Notes: generated by a model not told the origin, from the sequence alone. DNA of 29,167 nucleotides from Pseudomonadota bacterium (GCA_023388835.1 JAEWFK010000022.1:1-29167), one strand, 5' to 3'; positions 16,194-24,571 are shown, counted from the stretch's first letter. Made by a program: numbers and translations.

Positions 16194-16223
16194 TGGGCAG
16201 GACACTTTCAGGCAGTGTATAAT
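16194..16223 (+). promoter_or_regulatory. rpsO promoter
   Basis: A perfect -10 box TATAAT at 16218-16223 is preceded by TG and by a TGGGCA at 16194-16199 with an 18-base spacer (four of six -35 matches). The start would be near 16230, giving rpsO a leader of about 57 bases. Confidence 0.6.
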
Positions 16224-16286
16224 TTTCTTTTTTCCGCAAGCACGACCGGGCACCTCGGCCCTGTCGCAAGTCACCAGAGGTCAAAA

Positions 16287-16556
16287 ATGGCTGTCACCGA
16301 CATCAACAAGTCTGAAATCGTTTCGCAATTCCAACGTGCCCAGGGCGACACGGGCTCGCCCGAAGTTCAAGTCGCGCTCCTGACCGCTCGCATCAACGAG
16401 CTCACGGACCACTTCAAGGCGCACAAGAAAGATCACCACTCCCGCCGTGGCCTGCTCCGCATGGTCAGCCGCCGCCGTAAGCTTCTCGACTATCTCAAGG
16501 GCCGTAGCCCCGACTCCTATCGCACCCTGATCGAAAAGCTCGGTCTGCGTAAGTGA
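16287..16556 (+). CDS. rpsO: 30S ribosomal protein S15
   Basis: An 89-residue S15 of standard length. It binds 16S rRNA early in small-subunit assembly. The conserved blocks are GDTGSPEVQVALLTARINELTDHFKAHKKDHHSRRGLL and RRRKLLDYL followed by Y-x-x-LIEKLGLRK. The ATG at 16287 with AGAGG 6 bases upstream gives the exact family N-terminus; an in-frame ATG at 16215 lies upstream of the likely transcription start. It is paired with pnp, as in most proteobacteria, with a terminator-like hairpin between. Confidence 0.98.
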   Translation: MAVTDINKSEIVSQFQRAQGDTGSPEVQVALLTARINELTDHFKAHKKDHHSRRGLLRMVSRRRKLLDYLKGRSPDSYRTLIEKLGLRK

Positions 16557-16584
16557 TACCAGGGGCCAGTTCCCCGAGATACAA

Positions 16585-16626
16585 CCGTGGACGCTGCGAT
16601 TTTTATCGTGGCGTGCACGGTTTTTT
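16585..16626 (+). terminator. long hairpin with T-run between rpsO and pnp
   Basis: CCGTG (16585-16589) pairs with CACGG (16616-16620). Inside are ACGC/GCGT and CGAT/ATCG stems around a TTTT loop, with small mismatches between. Six T follow (16621-16626), then more after one A. It can act as a partial terminator of rpsO; the pnp leader hairpin is also where RNase III and PNPase act in E. coli, so both roles are possible. Confidence 0.7.
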
Positions 16627-16644
16627 ATTTTGTAAGGAAAAACA

Positions 16645-18783
16645 ATGTTCAATAAAGTGAGCAAATCGTTTCAGTACGGTCAGCACACTGTGACGCTGGA
16701 AACCGGTGAGATTGCTCGCCAAGCGTCGGGTGCGGTATTGGTGACAGTGGACGACACTGTCGTGCTCGCGACCGTGGTCGGCGCGAAGACCGCGAAGCCG
16801 GGGCAGGAATTCTTTCCCCTGACCGTCGATTATGTCGAGAAGACCTATGCCGCCGGCCGGATCCCCGGTGGATTCTTCAAACGTGAAGGCAAGCCGTCCG
16901 AGAAAGAAACGCTCACTTCGCGCCTGATCGATCGCCCGCTGCGTCCTCTGTTCCCCGAAGGCTTCTACAACGAAGTGCAGGTGATTCTGCACGTAGTGTC
17001 CGTCAACCCCGAGATCGATCCCGATGTCCCCGCCATGATCGGCGCTTCGGCTGCCCTGGCAATTTCTGGTATCCCCTTCAATGGCCCCATCGGTGCGGCG
17101 CGCGTAGGCTATGTCGACGGTCAGTACGTGCTGAACCCGACCTCCAGCCAGCTGAAGAAATCCACCATGGATCTGGTCGTGGCCGGTACGGAAGAAGCCG
17201 TGCTCATGGTCGAATCCGAAGCCCGCCAGTTGTCTGAAGAAGTGATGCTGGGCGGCGTGACTTTCGGCCACGAGCAGATGCAGGCCGCCATCAACGCGAT
17301 CCACGATCTGGTTGCCGAAGCCGGCAAGCCGGAGTGGGATTGGCAGCCGTCCGCCAAGAACGACGCGCTGATCACTGCCGTGACCGCCGCCGCGCATGAC
17401 GCCCTCCAGGCCGCCTATCAAATCCGCAGCAAGCAGCAGCGCACTACCACGCTGCGCGAGACGTATACCGACGTCAAGGCCAAACTGGCCGAACACGCCG
17501 CCGCCAAGGGCGAAGAAGCGCCCAACGCCGTCGAAGTCCAGAACATCCTGTTCGACCTGGAAGCGCAGATCGTGCGCGGCCAGATTCTGAACGGCGAGCC
17601 TCGTATCGACGGCCGCGACACCCGTACCGTTCGCCCCATCAGCATTCGTCTGGGGGTTCTGCCCCGCGCACACGGCAGCGCGCTGTTTACCCGTGGCGAA
17701 ACGCAGGCTCTGGTTGCCGCGACACTCGGCACCAAGCAGGACGAGCAGATCATTGATTCCATCATGGGCGAGTCGCGTGACCGCTTTATGATGCACTACA
17801 ACATGCCCCCGTTCGCAACCGGCGAAGCGGGCCGTTTCGGTGCACCCAAGCGCCGTGAAATCGGCCACGGCAAGCTGGCCAAACGTGCGCTGTCCCCGCT
17901 GCTGCCCGTCGCTGAAGACTTCCAGTACACCATTCGTGTGGTGTCGGAGATCACTGAATCCAACGGTTCCTCGTCCATGGCGTCGGTCTGCGGCGGCTCG
18001 CTGGCCATGATGGACGCGGGCGTGCCCGTGGGCGAGCACGTGGCCGGCGTGGCCATGGGCCTCATCAAGGACGGCGGTAAGTTCGCCGTGCTGACCGACA
18101 TTCTCGGCGACGAAGATCACTTGGGCGACATGGACTTCAAGGTGGCCGGTACGGTCAACGGCATCACCGCCTTGCAGATGGACATCAAGATTCAGGGCAT
18201 CACCAAGGACATCATGCAGGTCGCGCTGGCTCAGGCTCGCGAAGGTCGCCTGCACATCCTTGAAGCCATGCGCGCAGCCATAGAAGGCTCCCGCACCGAG
18301 CTCTCCGAGTTCGCCCCGCGCATGCTGACTCTGAAGATCAATCCCGAGAAGATCCGCGATGTGATCGGCAAGGGCGGCGCCACCATCCGTGCGCTCACCG
18401 AAGAGACCGGCACCCAGATCGATATCAGCGACGACGGCAACATCACCATTGCCAGCGCTGATCTGGACAAGGCACGCGAAGCCGAGCGCCGCATCAAGGA
18501 ACTCACGGCCGACGTCGAAGTGGGCGAAGAGTACGAAGGCCCGGTCCTGCGCCTGCTCGATTTTGGCGCCATCGTCCAGGTGCTGCCCGGCCGCGACGGC
18601 CTGCTGCATATTTCCGAGATCGCCAACTACCGCATCGCCAACATCAACGATGTGCTGAAGGTCGGTCAGATCGTTCGCTTCAAGGTCATCGAAGCCGACG
18701 ACAAGGGCCGTCTGCGCCTGTCGATCAAGGCCATTGGCGGCATCGAAGCGCAACAGGGCGAAGGCGCCGCGCCCGAAGCCTGA
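16645..18783 (+). CDS. pnp: polyribonucleotide nucleotidyltransferase (PNPase)
   Basis: A 712-residue 3'-5' phosphorolytic exoribonuclease, a homotrimer and part of the RNA degradosome. Domain order is a first RNase PH core (about 1-145), the all-alpha linker (about 240-325), and a second, catalytic RNase PH core (RTVRPISIRLGVLPRAHGSALFTRGETQAL, SSSMASVCGGSLAMMDAGVP, DILGDEDHLGDMDFKVAGT). A KH domain follows (EKIRDVIGKGGATIRALTEETG, GKGG at 575-578), then an S1 domain from about residue 622 (EEYEGPVLRLLDFGAIVQVLPGRDGLLHISEI). AAGGA is 6 bases before the ATG. The length is normal. Likely autoregulated through its leader. Confidence 0.98.
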   Translation: MFNKVSKSFQYGQHTVTLETGEIARQASGAVLVTVDDTVVLATVVGAKTAKPGQEFFPLTVDYVEKTYAAGRIPGGFFKREGKPSEKETLTSRLIDRPLRPLFPEGFYNEVQVILHVVSVNPEIDPDVPAMIGASAALAISGIPFNGPIGAARVGYVDGQYVLNPTSSQLKKSTMDLVVAGTEEAVLMVESEARQLSEEVMLGGVTFGHEQMQAAINAIHDLVAEAGKPEWDWQPSAKNDALITAVTAAAHDALQAAYQIRSKQQRTTTLRETYTDVKAKLAEHAAAKGEEAPNAVEVQNILFDLEAQIVRGQILNGEPRIDGRDTRTVRPISIRLGVLPRAHGSALFTRGETQALVAATLGTKQDEQIIDSIMGESRDRFMMHYNMPPFATGEAGRFGAPKRREIGHGKLAKRALSPLLPVAEDFQYTIRVVSEITESNGSSSMASVCGGSLAMMDAGVPVGEHVAGVAMGLIKDGGKFAVLTDILGDEDHLGDMDFKVAGTVNGITALQMDIKIQGITKDIMQVALAQAREGRLHILEAMRAAIEGSRTELSEFAPRMLTLKINPEKIRDVIGKGGATIRALTEETGTQIDISDDGNITIASADLDKAREAERRIKELTADVEVGEEYEGPVLRLLDFGAIVQVLPGRDGLLHISEIANYRIANINDVLKVGQIVRFKVIEADDKGRLRLSIKAIGGIEAQQGEGAAPEA

Positions 18784-18864
18784 GCTTGAAACCACTCCGC
18801 AGCGATTGCGGGGCGGGGTGGGAGCGTGCAGGCGTCCGCGGGGCGCCTCGGCCGCCGCCGCAAT

Positions 18865-18949
18865 GCCCGAGTGGTGGAATAGGTAGACACAAGGGACTTA
18901 AAATCCCTCGCCGCAAGGCGTACCGGTTCGATTCCGGTCTCGGGCACCA
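18865..18949 (+). tRNA. tRNA-Leu (anticodon UAA)
   Basis: An 85-base class II tRNA including an encoded CCA. The acceptor arms GCCCGAG and CTCGGGC pair, the anticodon stem AGGGA/TCCCT encloses the loop CTTAAAA (anticodon TAA, reads UUA), and the long variable arm CGCCGCAAGGCG is typical of tRNA-Leu. The T arm is CCGGT-TTCGATT-like with the expected CCGG pairing. It lies 81 bases after pnp; no separate promoter was recognised. Confidence 0.95.
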
Positions 18950-18953
18950 ATTG

Positions 18954-18990
18954 AAAAAGCCGCTGCTGCGATTCGCAGGAGCGGCTTTTT
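18954..18990 (+). terminator. intrinsic terminator after tRNA-Leu
   Basis: AAAAAGCCGCT and AGCGGCTTTTT form 11 bp, extended by CTGCG/CAG-type inner pairs around an ATT loop. The symmetric A and T runs allow function in both directions. It starts 4 bases after the tRNA CCA. Confidence 0.9.
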
Positions 18991-19071
18991 AACTGAAGAC
19001 CGTGTCGCGAAGGTAATGCGCAGGCGCCGCAACGCCCCTGTGTCTTCAGAGGATCATGAGGTAGAAGATCG

Positions 19072-19821
19072 ATGCTGTTTCCGGATGGGCTCATTAATCA
19101 TGCTGCATTCATTCTGTTTACTGGAATTGCGGTCTATGCCCAGAACCTGACGGGCTTCGCGCTGGCGTTGGTGCTGTTGGGTCTGGTGGGCTTTACCGGC
19201 ATCGTGCCGCTGGAAGACGCCATCAACGCCGTTTCGATCATCGCCGTCGTGAATGCCGCACTCTTCCTTTATCGGCGCAGGCCGTTCAGGCTGGAACCGG
19301 CCTTTCGGCCCGCCATAGGGGGAAGCCTGGTCGGCTACTTCGTCGGCATGGGCATACTGGGCATCCTTTCTTCGCACTCCTACGAACTTCTCAAGCTTTT
19401 GCTGGGACTCAGCATCATTGCTTGCGCTTTGCTCCTGTGGCGCACAGCCAAGCCATCGGCGCTTCCATATAGCGCGGGCAGGTTCGGTTTTGTCGGCTGG
19501 CTTTCAGGCATACTCGGCGGCATGTTTTCGACACCGGGGCCCCCACTGGTGTATGCGGTGTATCGACAGCCATGGTCGCTGCGGACTATGCAGGAGTCGC
19601 TGGTATTTTGCTTTGGGATTGGAGCGGCCCTCCGGCTCGTGGTCATGAGCGTCAGTGGGCAGGTCAGCGCTCAAGCCGTGCTCTTGGGAGTAGAGTCGCT
19701 TCCCATCGTGTTGGCGATCACCGCGCTTGCGGCGAATCGCAAGCCGCCATTCTCGCGAAAGGCGCTGCAACATATGGTGTGCATACTGCTGATCTGCGCG
19801 GGCGCGGGGATGCTGTTCTAG
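19072..19821 (+). CDS. TauE/SafE (TSUP) family membrane permease
   Basis: A 249-residue membrane protein with about eight hydrophobic segments in two halves, as in TauE/SafE proteins, which export sulfite, sulfonates or organic anions. The paired family motifs appear as NLTGFALALVLLGLVG in the first half and GWLSGILGGMFSTPGPPLVYAVY in the second. Its neighbours are CoA-dependent catabolic genes 156 bases downstream; if they form one pathway, the protein could export an end product such as sulfite, but this is only context. A dyad and a promoter-like element lie between it and the next gene, so separate transcription is likely. Confidence 0.85.
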   Translation: MLFPDGLINHAAFILFTGIAVYAQNLTGFALALVLLGLVGFTGIVPLEDAINAVSIIAVVNAALFLYRRRPFRLEPAFRPAIGGSLVGYFVGMGILGILSSHSYELLKLLLGLSIIACALLLWRTAKPSALPYSAGRFGFVGWLSGILGGMFSTPGPPLVYAVYRQPWSLRTMQESLVFCFGIGAALRLVVMSVSGQVSAQAVLLGVESLPIVLAITALAANRKPPFSRKALQHMVCILLICAGAGMLF

Positions 19822-19888
19822 GCTGGCCACTGGCCGGCGGGGCGGTGGCACTCAAGTTGTTGACGCGGAGCCGTTGTAGACCCGGGCC

Positions 19889-19919
19889 GTTCGAAAACCT
19901 GAAAGCCCCCTTTCGGAAC
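19889..19919. promoter_or_regulatory. inverted repeat, possible LysR-type operator
   Basis: GTTCGAAA (19889-19896) faces TTTCGGAAC (19911-19919), complementary except for one extra base. It sits just upstream of the TTGACT at 19928, so its centre is about 58 bases before the expected transcription start, where LysR-type regulators commonly bind. The LysR gene at 24572-25516 is the obvious candidate partner. Confidence 0.3.
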
Positions 19920-19927
19920 ATTGCGGT

Positions 19928-19955
19928 TTGACTGCGCGTTCAAACGTAGTTGAAT
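19928..19955 (+). promoter_or_regulatory. possible promoter of the CoA-transferase operon
   Basis: TTGACT (19928-19933) is followed after 16 bases by TTGAAT (19950-19955), a poor -10. This combination is typical of an activator-dependent promoter. AAGGAGG at 19966-19972 then serves the ATG at 19978. Confidence 0.35.
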
Positions 19956-19977
19956 AGTCTCCGACAAGGAGGCCAGC

Positions 19978-21231
19978 ATGACCAACCCCAGTCTTGAACA
20001 GCTGATCGATAACGGCGCGCTATACGGCACCAAGGTGCTGGAGCTCGGCTCCACGGCCTCCGGGCCCTTCTGCGGCCGCATATTCGCGGACTTCGGCGCA
20101 GAGGTGGTAAAGGTCGAGTCCGCCGCCGGTGATCCCATACGTGGCCTGGGCCACGAGTACAAGGGCAAGTCGCTATATGCCGCCAGCATCCTGAGGAACA
20201 AGGAAAACGTCTCGATCGACCTCAGGATGCCTGAAGGCCAGGCTCTGATAAAGAAGCTCGTCCCCCATTTCGATGTGGTCATCGAGAACTTTCGCCCTGG
20301 CACTCTGGAAAAGTGGGGGCTCGGCTACGAAGACCTGATAAAGGTGAAGCCGGACATCATTCTTACCCGAATCAGCGGCTACGGGCAGACCGGCCCCTAT
20401 AGCGGCAAGCCCGGCTATGGCGTGATCGGCGAGGCCATGAGTGGGCTGCGCGACCTGATCGGCGATCCGGATCGGCCCCCGTCTCGGGTCGCCATGCCGC
20501 TGACCGACTACATCACCGGTATTTACTCCGTAGTGGGCACCCTGATGGCCCTGCGCGTGCGCGACCTCACCGGTTGCGGGCAGTTCGTGGACGCCAGCCT
20601 GATCGAGTCGGCGTTCAGTTTCGTAGAGTCCTACGTACCGGCCTATGCGCAAAAGAAAGTGACCGAAACTCGCTCCGGTGCACGGCTCCCGCAAAGCGCC
20701 CCCAACACCATCTTCCGCTGCCAGGATGGCGAGTACGTTCACATCGCGGCACTGGCGGACAATGTTTTCCGGAGACTGGCCGAGGCCATGGGGCAGGCCG
20801 CGCTGGCTGACGATCCGAAGTTCAAGACCCAGAGCGCGCGGAACTCCAATGAATCCGAGATCGAAGGCATCGTGCAGCACTGGGCGGGAGGAAAGAGTTC
20901 GGGAGACGTTCAGGGCATTCTCAATGCGGCGCACGTGCCGGCGACGAAGATATTCAAGATGAAGGACATTTTCGAAGACCCGCACTTCGAAGAACGGTGC
21001 ATGCTGGTGGACGTCGAGGACGAAGACGTTGGCAATGTGACGCTTGCCGGTGTCGTTCCAAAACTCAGCCGAACGCCCGGAAAGATCAAATGGACCGGAC
21101 GCAGAATCGGCCAGGACACCCAGAAGTTGCTGATCAAATATCTTGCCCTTTCGCCGGAAGAGATCAAGCGGCTGGAAGACGAAGGCATCGTACGGCTCGA
21201 CCAGGCCGCGAAACAGCCGCAAGCAAGCTGA
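19978..21231 (+). CDS. class III (CaiB/BaiF family) CoA-transferase
   Basis: A 417-residue family III CoA-transferase, which moves CoA from a donor such as succinyl-CoA to a carboxylic acid. Family landmarks are LELGSTASGPFCGRIFADFGAEVVKVE, DLRMPEGQ, VVIENFRPGTLEKWGLGYEDL, ISGYGQTGPY and the catalytic Asp D177 in MPLTDYITGIY. The C-terminal DPHFEERCMLVDVE ... PG part is also present. The length is normal (about 390-430). The AAGGAGG is 5 bases before the ATG, so translation should be strong. The next gene begins 20 bases downstream. The family covers many acids (carnitine, oxalate, succinate, mesaconate, sulfinopropionate), so the substrate cannot be named from motifs. Confidence 0.93.
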   Translation: MTNPSLEQLIDNGALYGTKVLELGSTASGPFCGRIFADFGAEVVKVESAAGDPIRGLGHEYKGKSLYAASILRNKENVSIDLRMPEGQALIKKLVPHFDVVIENFRPGTLEKWGLGYEDLIKVKPDIILTRISGYGQTGPYSGKPGYGVIGEAMSGLRDLIGDPDRPPSRVAMPLTDYITGIYSVVGTLMALRVRDLTGCGQFVDASLIESAFSFVESYVPAYAQKKVTETRSGARLPQSAPNTIFRCQDGEYVHIAALADNVFRRLAEAMGQAALADDPKFKTQSARNSNESEIEGIVQHWAGGKSSGDVQGILNAAHVPATKIFKMKDIFEDPHFEERCMLVDVEDEDVGNVTLAGVVPKLSRTPGKIKWTGRRIGQDTQKLLIKYLALSPEEIKRLEDEGIVRLDQAAKQPQAS

Positions 21232-21251
21232 ATATTGTTAAAGGAGACAAA

Positions 21252-22259
21252 GTGGAAAAATTCAAGGCATTCCGAGTCCATACGATCGATGGCAAGGCCG
21301 TGTGCAGGTTCGAACAGCTATCCATGGACGACATCGACGACGGTGCCGTCGTCATCAAGGTCGCCTATTCGGCAATTACTTATAAAGACGCCATGGCCGC
21401 CCGGGGCATGGGCAAGAACGTGCGTACAGATCGGCCCTGCGTCACCGGTGTCGACCTCTCGGGTACGGTCGTCGAATCCAAGGACCCGCAGTTTGCGCCG
21501 GGCGATCGGGTGGCTGTCACCAATTATCAGCTCGGTACCTTCCACGATGGCGCTTACGCGGACTACGCCCGGGTTCCGGCGGAATGGGTGGTTCCGTTAC
21601 CCGACACGCTTTCCTTGTTTGAAGCCATGGTCCTGGGAACATCGGGCCTGACCGCGGCTCTGGCCGTCGATCGCTTCCAGAAAGCGGGGGTCAGGCCCGA
21701 GGACGGCCCCATCGGCATCTCAGGTGCGACGGGCGGTGTCGGCAGCCTGGCCATCAACATGCTTTCCAACCTCGGATATGAAGTCGCAGCGATTTCCGGG
21801 AAAAAAGAACAAGAGGGCTATCTGAAGGAGATCGGCGCTTCTCAGGTGATTCTTCGTGAAGAATTCATGAAGGACAAATCGCCCATGGTGAGCGGCGCCT
21901 ATATGGCCGCGGCGCTCGATAATGTCGGCGGACCATTTCTGGAACGTCTGTGCGCGAACATGAAGCCTCATGGCAAGGTGGCCATCGCCGGCATGGTGTT
22001 CGTTGAGACTACCATGTCGGTGCTGCCCTTTGTCCTGCGCTCCGTGGATATCTTGGGCATCAACGTTTCGCGGCAGCTCGCCATGCCGGAACGCAAAAAA
22101 TTATGGGAACGCATGGGAACGGATTTGAAGCTCAGCAAGGCGGATCTGATCGCCAATACGATACCGTTCGAAGATCTCGACAAACGCATGGACAGTTTCT
22201 TCGATGTATCGACGGTGGGCCGAGTCGTCGTGGAAGTGACGGAAAAGCGCGGCGGTTAA
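21252..22259 (+). CDS. YhdH/AcuI-like acryloyl-CoA reductase family oxidoreductase
   Basis: A 335-residue zinc-free medium-chain dehydrogenase related to YhdH/YhfP/AcuI, enzymes that reduce acryloyl-CoA to propionyl-CoA with NADPH. Features are the TYKDAMAARG segment (NYKDA in YhdH), the RVAVTNYQLGTFHDGAYADYARVP loop, GTSGLTAALAV, and the nucleotide motif GATGGVGSLAINMLSNLGYEVAAISGK. FVLRSVDILGIN near the C-terminus also matches. The start is GTG at 21252, with AAGGAG 5 bases upstream; it gives the family N-terminus MEKFKAFRV, while the open frame further upstream overlaps the CoA-transferase and is not related. Second gene of the catabolic operon; it presumably reduces an enoyl-CoA made from the imported acid. 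Confidence 0.87.
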   Translation: MEKFKAFRVHTIDGKAVCRFEQLSMDDIDDGAVVIKVAYSAITYKDAMAARGMGKNVRTDRPCVTGVDLSGTVVESKDPQFAPGDRVAVTNYQLGTFHDGAYADYARVPAEWVVPLPDTLSLFEAMVLGTSGLTAALAVDRFQKAGVRPEDGPIGISGATGGVGSLAINMLSNLGYEVAAISGKKEQEGYLKEIGASQVILREEFMKDKSPMVSGAYMAAALDNVGGPFLERLCANMKPHGKVAIAGMVFVETTMSVLPFVLRSVDILGINVSRQLAMPERKKLWERMGTDLKLSKADLIANTIPFEDLDKRMDSFFDVSTVGRVVVEVTEKRGG

Positions 22260-22325
22260 CGGCGGCGGCCTTTCGGACCAACACGGTAAGCCGGTCCTTT
22301 ACGGATTACTGACTGAGGAATGCAG

Positions 22326-23477
22326 ATGGATTTTTCACTGACGGAAGATCAGCGCATGCTCGTCGATGCCGCGAGCGCGGTGAGCAAGAAACACATACAG
22401 CCGCTGCTTGAATCCCGGGACAAAGACAAGCCTCTGGCAAAGAAAGATGTGCTGGACATACTCTCGAAGGCCTCGGATGTGGGGCTTACTTCCGCACGGA
22501 TTCCGGAAGAGGGCGGAGGAATGGGCCTCAAGATGCTGGATTACGGCCTGATCATGGAGCAGATGCCGCCCACCGTAGGCTTGATCGTTCAGCCCCACGA
22601 AGCCACGACCACCCGCATCTATTTCGGCGGCTCAGAAGATCAAAAAGAACGATACGTCGAAAAACTCATGGCGGGCACGATGATCGGGGCGACAGGCAGC
22701 AGCGAACCCGGCTGCGGGTCCGACCCCCGTGGCATCAAGACGACCGGCGAGATCCACGAGGACACGATCGTCGTCAACGGTAGAAAGCAATGGATTTCCA
22801 ACGCCACCGTCTGCGATGTCATTCATATCACTTGCCGGATTTCCAATGGTGAAAATGGCTACCGCATGGGCAGGGTGCTGGTAGAACAGGGGGAGTCTCC
22901 CTTCGAGACCCGGGAAGTCGAGATGCACGGCCTGTGCCAGTCGCCATTGGGCGAAGTGCTGTTCAACGATTGTGTGGTGCCCGCCCGCAATATTTGTCCC
23001 GACGACGAGAACACCGCGAAGCTGCTGACCATCACCTGGCTGGCGAACCGACCGACGGTCGGCTTGATGGCCGTGCACCTGGCACAGCGGGCTTTGGACA
23101 TGAGCCGGGAATACGTGGGGGTGCGCAAGCAGTTCGGCAAGAATATCGGCGCCTTCCAGTCCATACAAGTGGACCTGGCCGATATGGAAACGCTTGTCAT
23201 GTCATCACGACTGCTCTGTTACAACGCGCTTTCCGCCATCGACAACGGCGTACGTGCCAATGGCCTGTCGGCCATGGCCAAGCGACATGCCGTCGACTCA
23301 TGCGACAAAGCAATCGCGCTGGCAATGCGCGTGCACGGCGCCATGGGGTTGAGCAAAGAATTGGGCCTGGAGCAGATGGCCCGCGACGTCCGAACCTTGA
23401 CTATCCCTGACGGCACACCGGGAATTCTGGCCCTGATACAGGGCAGGGAATTAACGGGAGTCGATGCCTTCAGATGA
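22326..23477 (+). CDS. acyl-CoA dehydrogenase family flavoprotein
   Basis: A 383-residue FAD enzyme of the acyl-CoA dehydrogenase fold, with an N-terminal helical domain (MDFSLTEDQRMLVDAAS), a middle beta domain (ATGSSEPGCGSDPRGIKTTGE, KQWISNA) and a C-terminal helical domain (AQRALDMSREYVGVRKQFGKNIGAFQSIQ ... RVHGAMGLSKE). The usual catalytic Glu of the Y-E-G-T motif is Asp362 here (IPDGT), and the alternative Glu position used by isovaleryl-CoA dehydrogenase is Asn241. An Arg at residue 84, needed in the related 3-sulfinopropionyl-CoA desulfinase, is absent (V84). ATG 22326 is preferred over 22320 because GAGGA then has correct spacing. It probably oxidises or desaturates the CoA ester made by the upstream CoA-transferase. 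Confidence 0.92.
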   Translation: MDFSLTEDQRMLVDAASAVSKKHIQPLLESRDKDKPLAKKDVLDILSKASDVGLTSARIPEEGGGMGLKMLDYGLIMEQMPPTVGLIVQPHEATTTRIYFGGSEDQKERYVEKLMAGTMIGATGSSEPGCGSDPRGIKTTGEIHEDTIVVNGRKQWISNATVCDVIHITCRISNGENGYRMGRVLVEQGESPFETREVEMHGLCQSPLGEVLFNDCVVPARNICPDDENTAKLLTITWLANRPTVGLMAVHLAQRALDMSREYVGVRKQFGKNIGAFQSIQVDLADMETLVMSSRLLCYNALSAIDNGVRANGLSAMAKRHAVDSCDKAIALAMRVHGAMGLSKELGLEQMARDVRTLTIPDGTPGILALIQGRELTGVDAFR

Positions 23478-23566
23478 CCCTGCGGCAAAGCGTCGCCGGC
23501 ACCCGTTTTTTACGGAAGCAGCTTTCCGGCCTGTTAATAACTAGAACACAACTAGGAGACAAAGGC

Positions 23567-24550
23567 ATGAAAAGGCGTATGTTCATCAAGGCGGGCGTAT
23601 CCCTCCCGTTCGCCGGCTTGGTTATCCCGATGACGGGTCTTGCCGCGTCGCCATCCGGCTACCCGGCGAAGCCCATCAGTCTGATCGTCGGCTACACCGC
23701 AGGGGGGAATGTAGACAACTTTGCACGGGCGCTCGGGAGCGAGGTTGGAAAGCTGCTGGGTCAGCCGATGGTCATCGAGAATAGGCCGGGCGCCAACGAG
23801 ATGCTCGCGGCCCAGACCGTCGCCAGGGCCGAGCCGGACGGTTACACGATTCTCATTTCCACTGAAGCACCCATCACGCAGAGCCAGTTTCTCTACAAGA
23901 AAGTCAACTATGTGCCCGAAGACTTCACTCCTGTCTGCCTCCTGGTTCGAGTGCCGCTCGTGCTTGTGGCGCGTCCCGATTTTCCGGCGAACACGCTTAA
24001 GGATTTCATCGAAGTGTCTCGCAAGAACAAGCTCATAGGCGGGTCGGCAGGTATCGGCGGAGTTACGCACCTACCGATGGCGATGCTCGCCAAGACACAG
24101 AACATCGAATGGACCCATGTGCCGTACAAGGGGTCGGCCGCCATGTTCCCCGACCTCATGACTGGCAGAATCGACGCCTGCTTCACCGGAAGCAGCGCAG
24201 CTATTTCCCACATCCAGTCAGGAGGCGTGAAGGGCATCGCAGTGGGTTCGCCCGAGCGTCTTTCCGCCATACCTCAAGTGGAGACCTTTGCTGAAAACGG
24301 CATAGACGACATCGGGTCGAGTTACACCATCGCGGCCTACGGTCCGAAAGATATGGACAAGCAGGCTGTTCAGCGGCTTGCGAGCGCGTTCAAAACGGTT
24401 CTGGGGGAGCGCGGATTTATCGAAAAGGCGGTTTCTCCCAGCGGCTTCATCGTGGACGGGACGGTGGACAAGGAATTCGCGGCTTATCTGGAACAAGACC
24501 GTGTGGTGCAAAAGGAGCGGGTCAGGGTCTCGGGGGCGCAACTGAATTGA
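23567..24550 (+). CDS. Bug family (tripartite tricarboxylate transporter) substrate-binding protein
   Basis: A 327-residue periplasmic binding protein of the TctC/Bug family, which is greatly expanded in Bordetella relatives. The N-terminus K-RRMFIK followed by a hydrophobic stretch is a twin-arginine signal, with cleavage expected near LAA-S (residue 27). Mature landmarks are YPAKPISLIVGYTAGGNVDNFARAL, VIENRPGAN, the A-x-PDGYTIL segment, and VPYKGSAAMFPDLMTGRIDA. Such proteins bind carboxylates; the ligand cannot be read from sequence. The start at 23567 has AGGAGA upstream. No TctA/TctB membrane partners are in the window, so it would use partners encoded elsewhere or act as a sensor. Last gene of the operon, convergent with the LysR gene. 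Confidence 0.92.
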   Translation: MKRRMFIKAGVSLPFAGLVIPMTGLAASPSGYPAKPISLIVGYTAGGNVDNFARALGSEVGKLLGQPMVIENRPGANEMLAAQTVARAEPDGYTILISTEAPITQSQFLYKKVNYVPEDFTPVCLLVRVPLVLVARPDFPANTLKDFIEVSRKNKLIGGSAGIGGVTHLPMAMLAKTQNIEWTHVPYKGSAAMFPDLMTGRIDACFTGSSAAISHIQSGGVKGIAVGSPERLSAIPQVETFAENGIDDIGSSYTIAAYGPKDMDKQAVQRLASAFKTVLGERGFIEKAVSPSGFIVDGTVDKEFAAYLEQDRVVQKERVRVSGAQLN

Positions 24551-24571
24551 ACCCGCGCTTTACGTCGACTG

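Noticed and set aside
16603..18795. Very long open frame (730 codons) on the minus strand opposite pnp
   Set aside because: It mirrors pnp in a GC-rich codon pattern, encodes low-complexity non-family sequence, and PNPase is certain on the other strand. Similar long antisense frames opposite ilvI (4226-5758), ilvH/ilvC (5924-7477) and bhuU (11891-13129) are rejected for the same reason.
22326..23477. Assignment as 3-sulfinopropionyl-CoA desulfinase
   Set aside because: The cluster context is similar, but the essential Arg84 is absent and an Asp occupies the catalytic base position where the desulfinase has Gly.
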